From positions 62,001 to 126,000 of the forward strand of contig NZ_CANLBK010000005.1 of NCBI RefSeq assembly GCF_947488835.1: 64,000 bases of DNA, read 5' to 3'. The notes below the pieces were generated by a model, which was not told where the DNA came from, made no database searches, and worked only from the letters and a program-made list of their open reading frames with translations. The stretch is from an uncultured Marinobacter sp. (GTDB lineage: Bacteria; Pseudomonadota; Gammaproteobacteria; Pseudomonadales; Oleiphilaceae). Positions 26,986 through 36,279 of this stretch are shown piece after piece. Both the position numbers and the translations under genes were made by a program. Position 1 is the stretch's first letter. The number at the start of each line of letters is the position of its first letter.

Positions 26986-27584
26986 GAGCGGATCTTGAAA
27001 TCATCCAGCAATGGGTAAAGCCTGGCCACCATGTACTGGATCTTGGCTGTGGTGACGGCACCTTGCTCGATTACCTCAAGCGGGAACGCAATGCCAGCGG
27101 GTTTGGTCTGGAAATTAACCCCGACCACATAACGACCTGCATGAACCGCGGCGTTTCAGTGATTGAGCAGAACCTGGATACCCAGGGCCTGGACAACTTT
27201 GAAGACAACAGTTTCGACATTGTATTGATGACGCAAGCGCTGCAGGCAGTTCGCCGCCCAGACAAGGTGCTGGATGAAATGCTGCGCCTTGGCGACGAAG
27301 GCATAGTGACCTTCCCCAACTTTGCACACTGGCGACTGCGCTGGGGGCTGGCCCTCAGCGGTCGCATGCCCGAGTCCGACGCATTACCCTATAAGTGGTA
27401 CAACACCCCCAACATACGGTTATGTACCTTCAAGGATTTTGAAGCCCTATGCCGAGAGAAAGGCATACGCATCAAAAGCCGTCGCGTAGTGGACGGTCAA
27501 CACCAGAACAACTGGCTGGCGCGTTTCTGGCCGAACCTGTTGGGTGAGATCGCGATCTACCGCATTACCCGGGAGAAGACATAA
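26982..27584 (+). CDS. metW: Methionine biosynthesis protein MetW
   Basis: A 200-residue class I methyltransferase-fold protein. [15 protein letters not shown] (about 19-33) is the SAM-binding motif I, GLEINPDH motif II, and [25 protein letters not shown] the post-motif region. [20 protein letters not shown] is distinctive of MetW. In several proteobacteria MetW is needed together with MetX for full homoserine acylation. The ATGA overlap with the metX stop indicates translational coupling, which keeps the two in step. Confidence 0.95.
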   Translation: MRADLEIIQQWVKPGHHVLDLGCGDGTLLDYLKRERNASGFGLEINPDHITTCMNRGVSVIEQNLDTQGLDNFEDNSFDIVLMTQALQAVRRPDKVLDEMLRLGDEGIVTFPNFAHWRLRWGLALSGRMPESDALPYKWYNTPNIRLCTFKDFEALCREKGIRIKSRRVVDGQHQNNWLARFWPNLLGEIAIYRITREKT

Positions 27585-28042
27585 TGAAACCCAACGCCCT
27601 GCACAACATTATTGCCATGGCGGCAGCCGCCCTCCTGGCCGTTGTTGTGAGCTTTCCTGCTCTGGCCGGATCAGAAGATTTTGGAGACTATCAGATTCAT
27701 TGGAGCGTGTTTCCAAGTACCTTTCTGACACCTGAAGTTGCAAAAGCCAACAACCTGCAGCGCAGCAGAAGTATTGGCGTCGTCAATATTTCCATTATGC
27801 AGGAAGGCACAAACGGTGCTATTGAGCCCGTATCCGGTCAGGTAGAAGGCAAGGTTTCAAACGATATTCAGCAAGTGAAGTTTCTAGCCTTTCGTAGAAT
27901 ACAGGAAGGTGACTCCGTGTATTTTATTGCCCAGTACCAGTACTCATCCGGCGAGCTGATGACATTCAACGTTACCGCTCGCCCTACCGGGTATAAGCAA
28001 GACCTGCCGGTACGATTTGCCCACACACTTTTTGGCGACTGA
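27584..28042 (+). CDS. DUF4426 periplasmic protein
   Basis: A 152-residue secreted protein whose ATG overlaps the metW stop by one base (TAATG). Signal peptide about residues 1-28 ([15 protein letters not shown]). The core [32 protein letters not shown], then GVVNISIMQ and [15 protein letters not shown], are typical of DUF4426, a beta-rich family of unknown function found in this same metW-rdgB position in Pseudomonas. Confidence 0.88.
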   Translation: MKPNALHNIIAMAAAALLAVVVSFPALAGSEDFGDYQIHWSVFPSTFLTPEVAKANNLQRSRSIGVVNISIMQEGTNGAIEPVSGQVEGKVSNDIQQVKFLAFRRIQEGDSVYFIAQYQYSSGELMTFNVTARPTGYKQDLPVRFAHTLFGD

Positions 28043-28049
28043 GCAGACT

Positions 28050-28649
28050 ATGCCCGAGCAACTCGTTATTGCCAGTAACAACAAAGGCAAAATCAGCGAA
28101 TTTACCCAACTCCTTGCGCCACTGAATCTTATTCCGGTGCCCCAGGGCGAACTGGGAGTGAGTGAAGCCGAAGAGCCAGCGGTTACCTTCGTAGAAAACG
28201 CCATTCTCAAAGCGCGCCATGCCGCACGCGAAACCGGCTTGCCTGCACTGGCTGACGATAGCGGTCTGGCGGTGGACGCGCTGGGCGGCGCGCCCGGGGT
28301 TCGCTCTGCACGATATGCAGGGGCCAGGGCTTCCGACCTGGACAACCTTAATGCGCTCCTTGGGGCCATGGCTGATGTGCCCGATGGCCAACGCGGTGCG
28401 CAATTCCACTGTGTGCTGGTGTACTTGCGCCATGCAGACGACCCGACCCCCATTGTTTGCCATGGACGCTGGCCGGGCACGATTCTCAGGGCGGCGCAGG
28501 GCGACGGCGGCTTCGGCTACGACCCCATCTTTCTTTGCCCGGAAAAGAAGTGCAGCGCCTCGGAACTGAGCCGTGATGAAAAAAACCGGATCAGTCACCG
28601 GGGCCGGGCCTTGGCGTTGCTGATGGAACAGCTCAAGGCCGAGGCCTGA
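28050..28649 (+). CDS. rdgB: XTP/dITP pyrophosphatase (RdgB/HAM1)
   Basis: Removes non-canonical purine triphosphates from the nucleotide pool. 199 residues: [12 protein letters not shown] (about 6-17) is the nucleotide-binding start, [18 protein letters not shown] (about 42-59) holds the catalytic acids, [27 protein letters not shown] (about 66-92) is the signature loop, and GGFGYDPIF (about 152-160) binds the base. Start 28050 is chosen because the frame extends 11 codons upstream only into the DUF4426 gene. Seven bases separate the genes. Confidence 0.97.
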   Translation: MPEQLVIASNNKGKISEFTQLLAPLNLIPVPQGELGVSEAEEPAVTFVENAILKARHAARETGLPALADDSGLAVDALGGAPGVRSARYAGARASDLDNLNALLGAMADVPDGQRGAQFHCVLVYLRHADDPTPIVCHGRWPGTILRAAQGDGGFGYDPIFLCPEKKCSASELSRDEKNRISHRGRALALLMEQLKAEA

Positions 28650-28654
28650 GCCCC

Positions 28655-29803
28655 TTGGCCACACTCACCCCCACGCCGGTCACACCACCTTTAAGCCTGT
28701 ACATTCATGTACCCTGGTGCGTGCGCAAATGCCCCTACTGCGACTTCAATTCCCATGCTGTTCAGAGCGACATACCGGAATCCGCTTACCTGAATGCGCT
28801 GTTTGAAGACATTGATCAGGATATAGCATTGGCATCAGGCCGCACGGTGGAAACCGTGTTTATAGGTGGTGGGACACCCTCGCTGATGAGCGGTGGGTTT
28901 TACCAAAATCTTTTTAAAGGGCTGCGGGAGCGGCTGAGCTTTGCACCCGATGCAGAGATCACTCTGGAAGCTAACCCGGGCACTCTGGAAGAAGGCCGGT
29001 TTGAGGCCTTCCGCGATGCCGGCATCAACCGCTTGTCTATCGGTGTGCAAAGCTTCAACCCGGCTCACCTGAAAGCTCTCGGCCGGATTCACGACAGCAC
29101 GGCGGCACATAGAGCGATCGAGTCTGCTAAAAAAGCCGGCTTCGATAACTTCAACCTGGACTTGATGCACGGCCTCCCCGACCAAACTCCAAGTGAGGCG
29201 CTTGACGACCTCAAGACAGCAATGGGTCATGAGCCTCCTCACATTTCCTGGTACCAGCTGACTCTTGAACCCAATACAGAGTTCTATAGTCGACCGCCAG
29301 ACTTGCCAGACGACGACCTGCTCTGGGAGATTGCCCAGCGCGGTGGCGAGTTTTTGCACCAGCACGGATTCAGTGACTACGAGGTATCTGCCTGGTGTCA
29401 GCAAGGCAAGGCCTCAAAGCACAACCTTAACTACTGGACTTTCGGGGACTACCTGGCACTGGGCGCAGGAGGCCACGGCAAAATCAGTCTTCCCGACGGC
29501 ACCATAAAGCGTTACTGGAAAACACGGCAGCCAGAGGCCTACCTGAACCGAATTGGCAGTCGCACCGCAGGAAGCGACACTATTGAGGCCGCCGAGCTCC
29601 CTTTAGAGTTCCTGATGAACGCGCTGCGCCTGCGCAAAGGGGTGGACGAACGTCTTTTCTATGAGCGTACGGGTTTACCCTTATCATCCATTGAGGTACA
29701 ACTTCAGTCGTTGCGTGATGATAAACTGCTGATTGATGACCGACTGCAAGCCACCGGCTTGGGGCAAAGGTATCTGAACAGCCTGTTGGAGCGTTTTCTG
29801 TAA
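28655..29803 (+). CDS. hemW: Haem chaperone HemW (radical SAM, HemN-like)
   Basis: A 382-residue radical-SAM protein. LSLYIHVPWCVRKCPYCDFNSH (from residue 13) carries the CxxxCxxC that binds the 4Fe-4S cluster; GGGTPSLM, EANPGTLE and RLSIGVQSFN follow. It lacks the N-terminal extension and the fourth cysteine of HemN coproporphyrinogen dehydrogenase, which points to HemW, a haem-insertion chaperone. The only suitable start is TTG 28655, five bases after the rdgB stop with a weak GAGG upstream. Confidence 0.92.
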   Translation: MATLTPTPVTPPLSLYIHVPWCVRKCPYCDFNSHAVQSDIPESAYLNALFEDIDQDIALASGRTVETVFIGGGTPSLMSGGFYQNLFKGLRERLSFAPDAEITLEANPGTLEEGRFEAFRDAGINRLSIGVQSFNPAHLKALGRIHDSTAAHRAIESAKKAGFDNFNLDLMHGLPDQTPSEALDDLKTAMGHEPPHISWYQLTLEPNTEFYSRPPDLPDDDLLWEIAQRGGEFLHQHGFSDYEVSAWCQQGKASKHNLNYWTFGDYLALGAGGHGKISLPDGTIKRYWKTRQPEAYLNRIGSRTAGSDTIEAAELPLEFLMNALRLRKGVDERLFYERTGLPLSSIEVQLQSLRDDKLLIDDRLQATGLGQRYLNSLLERFL

Positions 29804-30336
29804 TGAACACGGCAAAACGATTGTTGGCTTTTCCCAAACGTCTGAAAGGCTGCCTGATCGCAACGGCGGTGTTACTCGCTGCACTAATACTGATTAATCA
29901 GCCCCTGAAAACCGGCTCTGCGCATCAAGGAATTGTAAGCTTTCAGCTAGCGGGGGGTGCTGAGCACGCGCTGGCGATTGTACAAAGCTGGGGAGATGAG
30001 GGTCTGCGATGGGCCAAACTGTCCCTTTGGCTCGATTTCTTTTTCATTCCTGTCTACTGCCTGACCCTGATTCTGCTAACCCGACACTGCACACTCGACC
30101 GACCTGGCATTCGTGAGCGGACCGCTGCCCGCTGGGTCAGAACATTGTTTATTTTGGCCGGTCTGGCGGATGCGACAGAGAATGTTCTGCTGCTGAACAA
30201 CCTGGACGCACCCACAGATGCCATCAGTCTTGCAGCCACTATCAGCTCCCTGACCAAATTTACGGCGCTTACACTCGGCATTGCAGGGCTGGTGATTATT
30301 CGTGCTGCCCGGCGCCAGCCATTGGCACCGGGGTAA
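29803..30336 (+). CDS. Small integral membrane protein, unknown function
   Basis: A 177-residue protein with four predicted membrane segments: about 18-35 (IATAVLLAALILI), 67-90 (LSLWLDFFFIPVYCLTLILL), 108-128 (LFILAGLADATENVLL) and 146-166 (FTALTLGIAGLVII). The ATG shares a base with the hemW stop (TAATG), so it is translationally coupled and last in the metX-hemW run. I do not recognise a family. It converges on trmB. Confidence 0.75.
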   Translation: MNTAKRLLAFPKRLKGCLIATAVLLAALILINQPLKTGSAHQGIVSFQLAGGAEHALAIVQSWGDEGLRWAKLSLWLDFFFIPVYCLTLILLTRHCTLDRPGIRERTAARWVRTLFILAGLADATENVLLLNNLDAPTDAISLAATISSLTKFTALTLGIAGLVIIRAARRQPLAPG

Positions 30337-30353
30337 CTGCCAGAACGTGAAAC

Positions 30354-31106
30354 CTAGTTGGTGCGGTGAAATAACAAATCCCAAACACCGTGGCCCAGGT
30401 TTTCCCCACGCTTTTCAAACTTGGTGACTGGGCGATAATCCGGTCGCGGTGAGTATTCGCCCTGCTCCTGGGTATTAGCAAAACCTTCCGACTCGCCCAT
30501 TACGTCCATCATATGCTCTGCGTAGTTTTCCCAGTCTGTAGCCAGATGCAGAATGCCGCCCACACGCAACTTGTGGCGGATACGCTGAACAAATTCAGGT
30601 TGAACCAATCGGCGTTTGTGATGCTTCTTTTTGTGCCAGGGATCCGGGAAGAAAACCATAACCTGATCCAGGCAAGCATCCGGTAGGCATAGATCGATCA
30701 CATCGTTAGCATCTATGTTGTAAACGCGGATATTTTCCAGGCCTCGCTCTTCGATCTCCTTGAGCAAAGCGCCCACGCCCGGCAAATGAACTTCCACTCC
30801 AATGAAATCCTGCTCCGGCGCCGCTTCAGCCATGTCCGCCAAGGAACGACCCATGCCGAAACCGACCTCCAGGTTGAGCATGGCATCGCGGCCAAACACC
30901 TGACGCGGATCAATCATGCCGTTTTCACGGCTTAAGCCAAACTTTGGCCAACTGCGCTCGTAGGCCTTTTTCTGGCCTTCCGTCATGCGCCCTTGGCGCA
31001 ACACAAAACTACGAACGCCCCGACGAGTTGTAATCGGCGAGTCGCTTGTTGCTTGTTTCGATGGATTTTCGTCGCCAAGGTCGTGCGGTTCTTTTTGATC
31101 AGTCAT
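30354..31106 (-). CDS. trmB: tRNA (guanine-46-N7)-methyltransferase
   Basis: Makes m7G46 in tRNA variable loops using SAM. 250 residues: [22 protein letters not shown] (about 33-54) is the family N-terminal motif, [15 protein letters not shown] the SAM site, [15 protein letters not shown] motif II, and [24 protein letters not shown] (about 148-171) the catalytic and tRNA-binding signature. ATG 31106 has AAGGA six bases upstream; an in-frame TTG two codons earlier is less likely. Confidence 0.96.
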   Translation of the reverse strand: MTDQKEPHDLGDENPSKQATSDSPITTRRGVRSFVLRQGRMTEGQKKAYERSWPKFGLSRENGMIDPRQVFGRDAMLNLEVGFGMGRSLADMAEAAPEQDFIGVEVHLPGVGALLKEIEERGLENIRVYNIDANDVIDLCLPDACLDQVMVFFPDPWHKKKHHKRRLVQPEFVQRIRHKLRVGGILHLATDWENYAEHMMDVMGESEGFANTQEQGEYSPRPDYRPVTKFEKRGENLGHGVWDLLFHRTN

Positions 31107-31177
31107 CTGCAATCCTTAACCCCCGGCTATGGGTGTTGTTAACGGTATTTGCATACAGTTTACCAGAGTAGAAAGAA

Positions 31178-32704
31178 TCAGGCGGATACCACAGAACTCT
31201 TTCCGGTTTGACGATCAAACTGTCGGTAGCCCAGGGCCTCGATCAGGTGAGGCTGAGTAACCGAATCCGACCCGTCAAGATCCGCCAGTGTGCGGGCAAC
31301 CCGCAGTATCCGGTGCAGCGCCCGGGCAGATAGCCCCAGTTTTTCCATGGCGCCAGAAAGCAACTTTTCACTGGTGTGTTCAAGGCGACAGGCCTTTTGC
31401 AACTCGCGGCCGGACAAGGTCGCATTCACACACCCGCGCTGTGCCTGGCGCTCTCTGGAAAGCGCTACCCGCTCTCGCACCACGGCACTGGGCTCGCCGT
31501 CACCGCCGGATTGCATCAGCACATCGCCACTTTGCACAGGCACTTCTACGTGCAAATCGAAACGATCCAACAGCGGGCCGGAAATTTTCGAGCGATAACG
31601 CATCACCTGCTGCGGTGTACATTGGCATTCAATGGTGGGATGCCCACTGTAACCGCATGGGCAGGGGTTCATCGCGCCGATGACCTGAAATCGAGCAGGA
31701 AAAGTGACCTGCCGCGCCGCGCGGCTGATGGAAATCTCACCAGTTTCCATGGGCTCACGCAGCACTTCCAGAACCCGACGCTCAAACTCCGGCAACTCAT
31801 CAAGAAAAAGCACTCCTCGGTGTGCCAGCGAGATTTCGCCCGGCTTCGGGCTGCTGCCCCCGCCCACCAGCGCTACAGCGGAAGCGGTGTGATGGGGAGA
31901 TCTGAACGGCGGTTGGCGCCAACCGCCCTCTCCTACTCCCAACCCGGCGACCGAGTGCACGCTGGCCACTTCCATGGCGTGATCATCGCTCAAGTCCGGC
32001 AGGATTCCGGGTAACCGACTGGCCAACATGCTCTTCCCGGTTCCTGGAGGGCCAAAAAAGAGTAAATTATGGGCACCAGCGGCAGCCACTTCCAGTGCAC
32101 GGCGAGGGACACTCTGGCCACGCACATCCGCCAAATCAGGCATACTCGCAAGAGCAAATGGTTCAGGCTTTGTGCGGGGCACAGGCACCAATCTGGCGCG
32201 CCCGCACAGGTGCTCGCAAACCGCCAGTATATGCCCCGCTGCCAGCACATCATCATGGCTTGCAAGCGCCGCTTCTTCAGCGTTGCTATTGGGCACCAGC
32301 AAACTCCGCCCGGCATTCCGCGCTGCCAAAACCGCTGGCAACACGCCTTTTAGCGGGCGAAGTGCACCATCGAGGGAGAGTTCCCCAAGGAACTCCAAGG
32401 CAGCAAGGCTTTCGGCAGGAATCTGTCCGGAGGCGGCGAGGATGCCAAGAGCAATGGGCAGGTCAAAACGCCCACCCTCTTTCGGGAGATCTGCGGGGGC
32501 AAGGTTGATGGTTATTCTTCTGGCTGGAAATTCGAAACCTGCGTTCAATAGCGCACTTCTTACCCGTTCGCGGCTTTCACGCACCCCGGTTTCTGGTAGG
32601 CCAACAATCGAAAGCGCGGGGAGCCCTCCTGAGAGGTGAACCTCAACCGTGACCTCGGGTGCGGACACGCCAATAATGGCGCGGGAATGAACAACGGCAA
32701 GCAT
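31178..32704 (-). CDS. comM: ComM/YifB-family Mg-chelatase-like AAA+ ATPase
   Basis: A 508-residue hexameric helicase of the YifB/ComM group. N-terminal Lon-protease-like fold (about 1-170, VEVHLSGGLPALSIVGLPETGVRESRERVRSA). Then an AAA+ module: Walker A FFGPPGTGKSMLA near 215, Walker B GVLFLDELPEF near 295, and sensor IGAMNPCPCGYSGHP near 345 with a Cys-rich zinc motif. ComM drives branch migration during integration of transformed DNA. Together with pilT, pilU and crc-type core genes it is consistent with natural competence, though no competence pilin is in view. Confidence 0.93.
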   Translation of the reverse strand: MLAVVHSRAIIGVSAPEVTVEVHLSGGLPALSIVGLPETGVRESRERVRSALLNAGFEFPARRITINLAPADLPKEGGRFDLPIALGILAASGQIPAESLAALEFLGELSLDGALRPLKGVLPAVLAARNAGRSLLVPNSNAEEAALASHDDVLAAGHILAVCEHLCGRARLVPVPRTKPEPFALASMPDLADVRGQSVPRRALEVAAAGAHNLLFFGPPGTGKSMLASRLPGILPDLSDDHAMEVASVHSVAGLGVGEGGWRQPPFRSPHHTASAVALVGGGSSPKPGEISLAHRGVLFLDELPEFERRVLEVLREPMETGEISISRAARQVTFPARFQVIGAMNPCPCGYSGHPTIECQCTPQQVMRYRSKISGPLLDRFDLHVEVPVQSGDVLMQSGGDGEPSAVVRERVALSRERQAQRGCVNATLSGRELQKACRLEHTSEKLLSGAMEKLGLSARALHRILRVARTLADLDGSDSVTQPHLIEALGYRQFDRQTGKSSVVSA

Positions 32705-32794
32705 AACAACCTTCCATGGTTTCTGAATAATCAGTGCGGGCCCTGGACTGACCGACCCACCTTAGCCCGGCTTCCTGCCGGGGTTAAAATGAAC

Positions 32795-33049
32795 TTACTG
32801 AGCTTTCGCAGACTTCTCCAGCTCAACCACTCTTTTTTCGAGGGACTCTACCATTTCACGGGTTTTCATAAGCACTGCTTGCTGGGCATCAAATTCGTCG
32901 CGAGTCACGAGTTCCAGACGAGACAGTACCGCCATGACCGTAGCACGGGCCTGGGTTTCAAAATCGTCTCTGGCGGCACGGGCCATATCTGGCACAAATT
33001 GCCCGAACTGCCCCTGTAATTGTGCAAAAATATCCTGTGGGCCTTTCAC
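32795..33049 (-). CDS. ubiK: Ubiquinone biosynthesis accessory factor UbiK
   Basis: An 84-residue BMFP-domain protein (formerly YqiC). An N-terminal amphipathic helix (about 5-25, FAQLQGQFGQFVPDMARAARDD) and a C-terminal coiled coil (about 55-80, AVLMKTREMVESLEKRVVELE) that trimerises. UbiK binds UbiJ and lipids in the soluble ubiquinone complex for aerobic growth. Length and sequence fit the family well. It stands alone between comM and the glnK promoter region. Confidence 0.9.
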   Translation of the reverse strand: MKGPQDIFAQLQGQFGQFVPDMARAARDDFETQARATVMAVLSRLELVTRDEFDAQQAVLMKTREMVESLEKRVVELEKSAKAQ

Positions 33050-33220
33050 TCGTCACCTCACTGATTAAAATAATGTCCGGTTTCGGCCGAAAGACAACAG
33101 CCGCGACCTGTTAGCAAGAGTGTATCACACCGCCAGCCCTGCCATACTAGGCGTGGTGAGCACTATAATAACCCTGCCTGCCCCTTGGCTTGCTCCGTTG
33201 TGGCTCACGGGATGGCAGAG

Positions 33221-33237
33221 TGCCCTATTCTGGTGCG
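33221..33237 (+). promoter_or_regulatory. Probable NtrC enhancer site
   Basis: TGCCCTATTCTGGTGCG resembles the NtrC dimer consensus TGCACYAWWWTGGTGCA, differing at four positions. It lies about 90 bp upstream of the sigma-54 -24 element, a usual enhancer distance. Confidence 0.55.
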
Positions 33238-33291
33238 CAAACTGGTTCTAGGACTAATACCAACCTACAATCAAAGAATCTAACGACATGA

Positions 33292-33777
<486 letters not shown>

Positions 33778-33848
33778 TTCGGTTCTGATTACCTGAACAA
33801 ACCAACGCAAAAAAATCACTCTGAAGTGCCTTGTGCGGAGGGCTTCCT

Positions 33849-35117
33849 ATGGAAAGCAATGTTTTTCACCTGCAGTATGCAATAGATACCTTTTATTTTC
33901 TGATGTGCGGCGCATTAGTAATGTGGATGGCCGCCGGCTTTGCCATGCTCGAATCCGGGCTGGTAAGAGCTAAAAATACTACTGAAATCCTCACCAAAAA
34001 CGTCGCACTCTATGCCATTGCCTGCACCATGTATCTGGTGTGCGGCTATGCCATCATGTACGACGGTACCCTTCTGCTGAGCGGCATTGAGCAAACCGAT
34101 GCTGCAGCAGTTCTGGGAGATTTTGCAAGCCGTGAAGATGGCTTTGAGGGCGGTGCCATTTACTCCAGCGCTGCGGACTTCTTCTTCCAGGTGGTATTTG
34201 TCGCCACCGCCATGTCGATCGTATCCGGCGCCGTTGCGGAGCGAATGAAACTCTGGGCATTTCTCGCCTTTGCAGTAGTAATGACCGGCGTCATCTACCC
34301 TCTGGAAGGCTCCTGGACCTGGGGCGGCAAGGATGTTTTCGGGTTGTATAACCTGGGCGACCTTGGTTTCAGTGACTTCGCCGGCTCCGGCATCGTCCAC
34401 CTGGCAGGCGCGGCCGCCGCTCTTGCGGGTGTACTGCTGCTGGGCGCACGGAAAGGCAAATACGGTCCCAAGGGCGAAATTCGCGCAATACCTGGCTCTA
34501 ACCTCCCCTTGGCTGCTTTGGGCACCTTTATCCTCTGGATGGGCTGGTTTGGTTTCAACGGCGGTTCTGTTTTGAAACTGGGGGATATCGCCAGTGCCAA
34601 CTCCGTTGCAATGGTATTCCTCAACACCAACGCAGCTGCCGCTGGTGGCGCCATAGCCGCCCTGGTAACCGGTCGCCTACTGTTCGGTAAAGCGGATTTA
34701 ACCATGCTCCTTAACGGTGCAATCGCTGGCCTGGTGGTTATCACCGCCGAACCCTCCACTCCAAGTGCCTTGATTGCAACGCTCTGGGGCAGCCTGGGCG
34801 GTGTAGCTGTGGTGTTCAGCGTTATCTTTCTCGACAAGCTGCGTATCGACGACCCGGTGGGCGCCATCTCGGCTCACGGCGTATGCGGCTTGCTCGGACT
34901 GATGCTGGTACCTGTCACCAACGCCGATGCAACCTTCAGCGGGCAATTGATTGGCGCCGCAACCATCTTCGGTTGGGTGTTCCTCGCCAGCCTGCTGACA
35001 TGGGGCATCATCAAGGCGATAATGGGAGTAAGAGTCAGCGAACAGGACGAGTACGAGGGCGTTGATTTGTCTGAGTGTGGCATGGAGGCTTATCCGGAGT
35101 TTGTTACCGGGAAGTGA
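33849..35117 (+). CDS. amtB: Ammonium transporter AmtB
   Basis: A 422-residue, about 11-helix trimeric ammonium channel. The twin pore histidines are visible: His184 in GSGIVHLAGAAAAL and His343 in SAHGVCGLLG. AGFAMLESGLVRAKNTTEIL and ERMKLWAFLAF are family signatures. The C-terminal tail EYEGVDLSECGMEAYPEF is the GlnK-contact region. The N-terminus begins with a membrane helix and no cleavable signal peptide is evident. ATG 33849 follows GGAGGG. Strong terminator after the gene. Confidence 0.96.
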   Translation: MESNVFHLQYAIDTFYFLMCGALVMWMAAGFAMLESGLVRAKNTTEILTKNVALYAIACTMYLVCGYAIMYDGTLLLSGIEQTDAAAVLGDFASREDGFEGGAIYSSAADFFFQVVFVATAMSIVSGAVAERMKLWAFLAFAVVMTGVIYPLEGSWTWGGKDVFGLYNLGDLGFSDFAGSGIVHLAGAAAALAGVLLLGARKGKYGPKGEIRAIPGSNLPLAALGTFILWMGWFGFNGGSVLKLGDIASANSVAMVFLNTNAAAAGGAIAALVTGRLLFGKADLTMLLNGAIAGLVVITAEPSTPSALIATLWGSLGGVAVVFSVIFLDKLRIDDPVGAISAHGVCGLLGLMLVPVTNADATFSGQLIGAATIFGWVFLASLLTWGIIKAIMGVRVSEQDEYEGVDLSECGMEAYPEFVTGK

Positions 35118-35136
35118 TACAGATGCTATCCATGCT

Positions 35137-35167
35137 AAAAGGGGTGCCAAATGGCACCCCTTTTTTT
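35137..35167. terminator. Terminator after amtB
   Basis: AAAAGGGGTGCCA (35137-35149) pairs with TGGCACCCCTTTT (35152-35164), followed by more T. The A-run on the left means it also suits the convergent speE transcript. Confidence 0.92.
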
Positions 35168-35183
35168 CAAGCGGAGCTAAATC

Positions 35184-36065
35184 TTAACCTTCACCCGGAC
35201 GTGTCTCATCTTCAAGGGCGTCGATCATGAACTGCGGCATAGCCAGCGCTCCGTGGTGAATGCCGCTGTTGTAATAGCGGGTCACGAAGGGGCGTTTATT
35301 GGCGTCGTCTTCGCGGAAATACCTCAGCGGATTGTCTTTGCTGGCCATGGTGCAGCTCCACCAGCCGGTGGGGTATACGGGCTGAGGGAACGGCAAGGTT
35401 TGCACATGATCAAAGCCGGCTTTGCGCATGTCGTTGTGCATGTCTTTGATGATGGTATCGGTATGCAGTAACGGCGATTCGCTCTGCTGCACAATAATGC
35501 CGCCCTCACCCAGCGCCAGCATGGCGTCGCGATAGAAATCCAGAGCAAACAGCCCTTCTGCAGGGCCTACCGGGTCGGTACTGTCGATAATGATGATATC
35601 GATGCTGCCTGGATCCACTTCCCGCATCCACTGAACGCCGTCGCCAAAGAAGAAGTTGGCTCGAGGGTCATCATTGGATTCACACAGCTCGGGGAAGTAC
35701 TCTTCAGACATGCGGGTTACACGCTCGTCGATTTCAACCTGCCATGCCTCTTCAACGTCGGGGTGTTTCAGCACTTCTTTCAATGTGCCGCAATCACCAC
35801 CACCTATAATCACTACCTTTTTCGGGTTCTTATGTGTAAAGAGCACCGGGTGGGTCATCATCTCATGGTAAAGGAAGTTATCCCGGGTGGTCAGCATTAC
35901 GCAGCCATCCAGCACCATGAGGTTGCCGAAGGTTTCGGTTTCGTAGATTTCCAGCTTCTGAAACGGTGTCTGCTCTTCGTGCAGTTTCTTCTTCACCTGA
36001 AGGGAGAAGGCGGTTCCCTGATCCTGGAATACTTCGGTGAACCAATCTTTATTCAGCGTTGTCAT
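35184..36065 (-). CDS. speE: Polyamine aminopropyltransferase (spermidine synthase)
   Basis: Transfers aminopropyl from decarboxylated SAM to putrescine. 293 residues: FQKLEIYETETFGNLMVLDGCVMLTTRDNFLYHEMMTHP (about 33-71), nucleotide motif VVIIGGGDCGTLKEVLKH (about 80-97), DERVTRMSEEYFP, and the catalytic Asp region IDIIIIDSTDPVGPAEGLF (about 152-170). Start 36065 follows GGAG six bases upstream; the open frame continues 48 codons into the intergenic region without similarity. Divergent from speA, which supplies agmatine for putrescine. Confidence 0.96.
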   Translation of the reverse strand: MTTLNKDWFTEVFQDQGTAFSLQVKKKLHEEQTPFQKLEIYETETFGNLMVLDGCVMLTTRDNFLYHEMMTHPVLFTHKNPKKVVIIGGGDCGTLKEVLKHPDVEEAWQVEIDERVTRMSEEYFPELCESNDDPRANFFFGDGVQWMREVDPGSIDIIIIDSTDPVGPAEGLFALDFYRDAMLALGEGGIIVQQSESPLLHTDTIIKDMHNDMRKAGFDHVQTLPFPQPVYPTGWWSCTMASKDNPLRYFREDDANKRPFVTRYYNSGIHHGALAMPQFMIDALEDETRPGEG

Positions 36066-36105
36066 GATGCTCTCCTGCAAAACCCTGGTGCAATGGTCAA
36101 AACGT

Positions 36106-36228
36106 GTATTGTAGGGGCCTGTGTCGGCCAGCCATAGTGTTTGTTGGCAATTGTTGAGGTTTGCCGGTGTTACAGCGTCATCTACTGAATCAGGCCCTTT
36201 CGGCTGCAATGGCTAAACCCTACAATAC
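36106..36228. promoter_or_regulatory. Mirrored CCCTACAATAC elements between speE and speA
   Basis: An exact 11-base inverted pair, GTATTGTAGGG (36106-36116) and CCCTACAATAC (36218-36228), sits 41 bases from the speE start and 51 bases from the speA start. Each contains TACAAT, a good -10 box reading towards its gene, so these are probably the two divergent promoters; -35 boxes are weak. Confidence 0.6.
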
Positions 36229-36279
36229 CAATCATTAAGCCGGCCTGCCCGGCCCCCGGTTTTCAGAAGGATAGTATCC

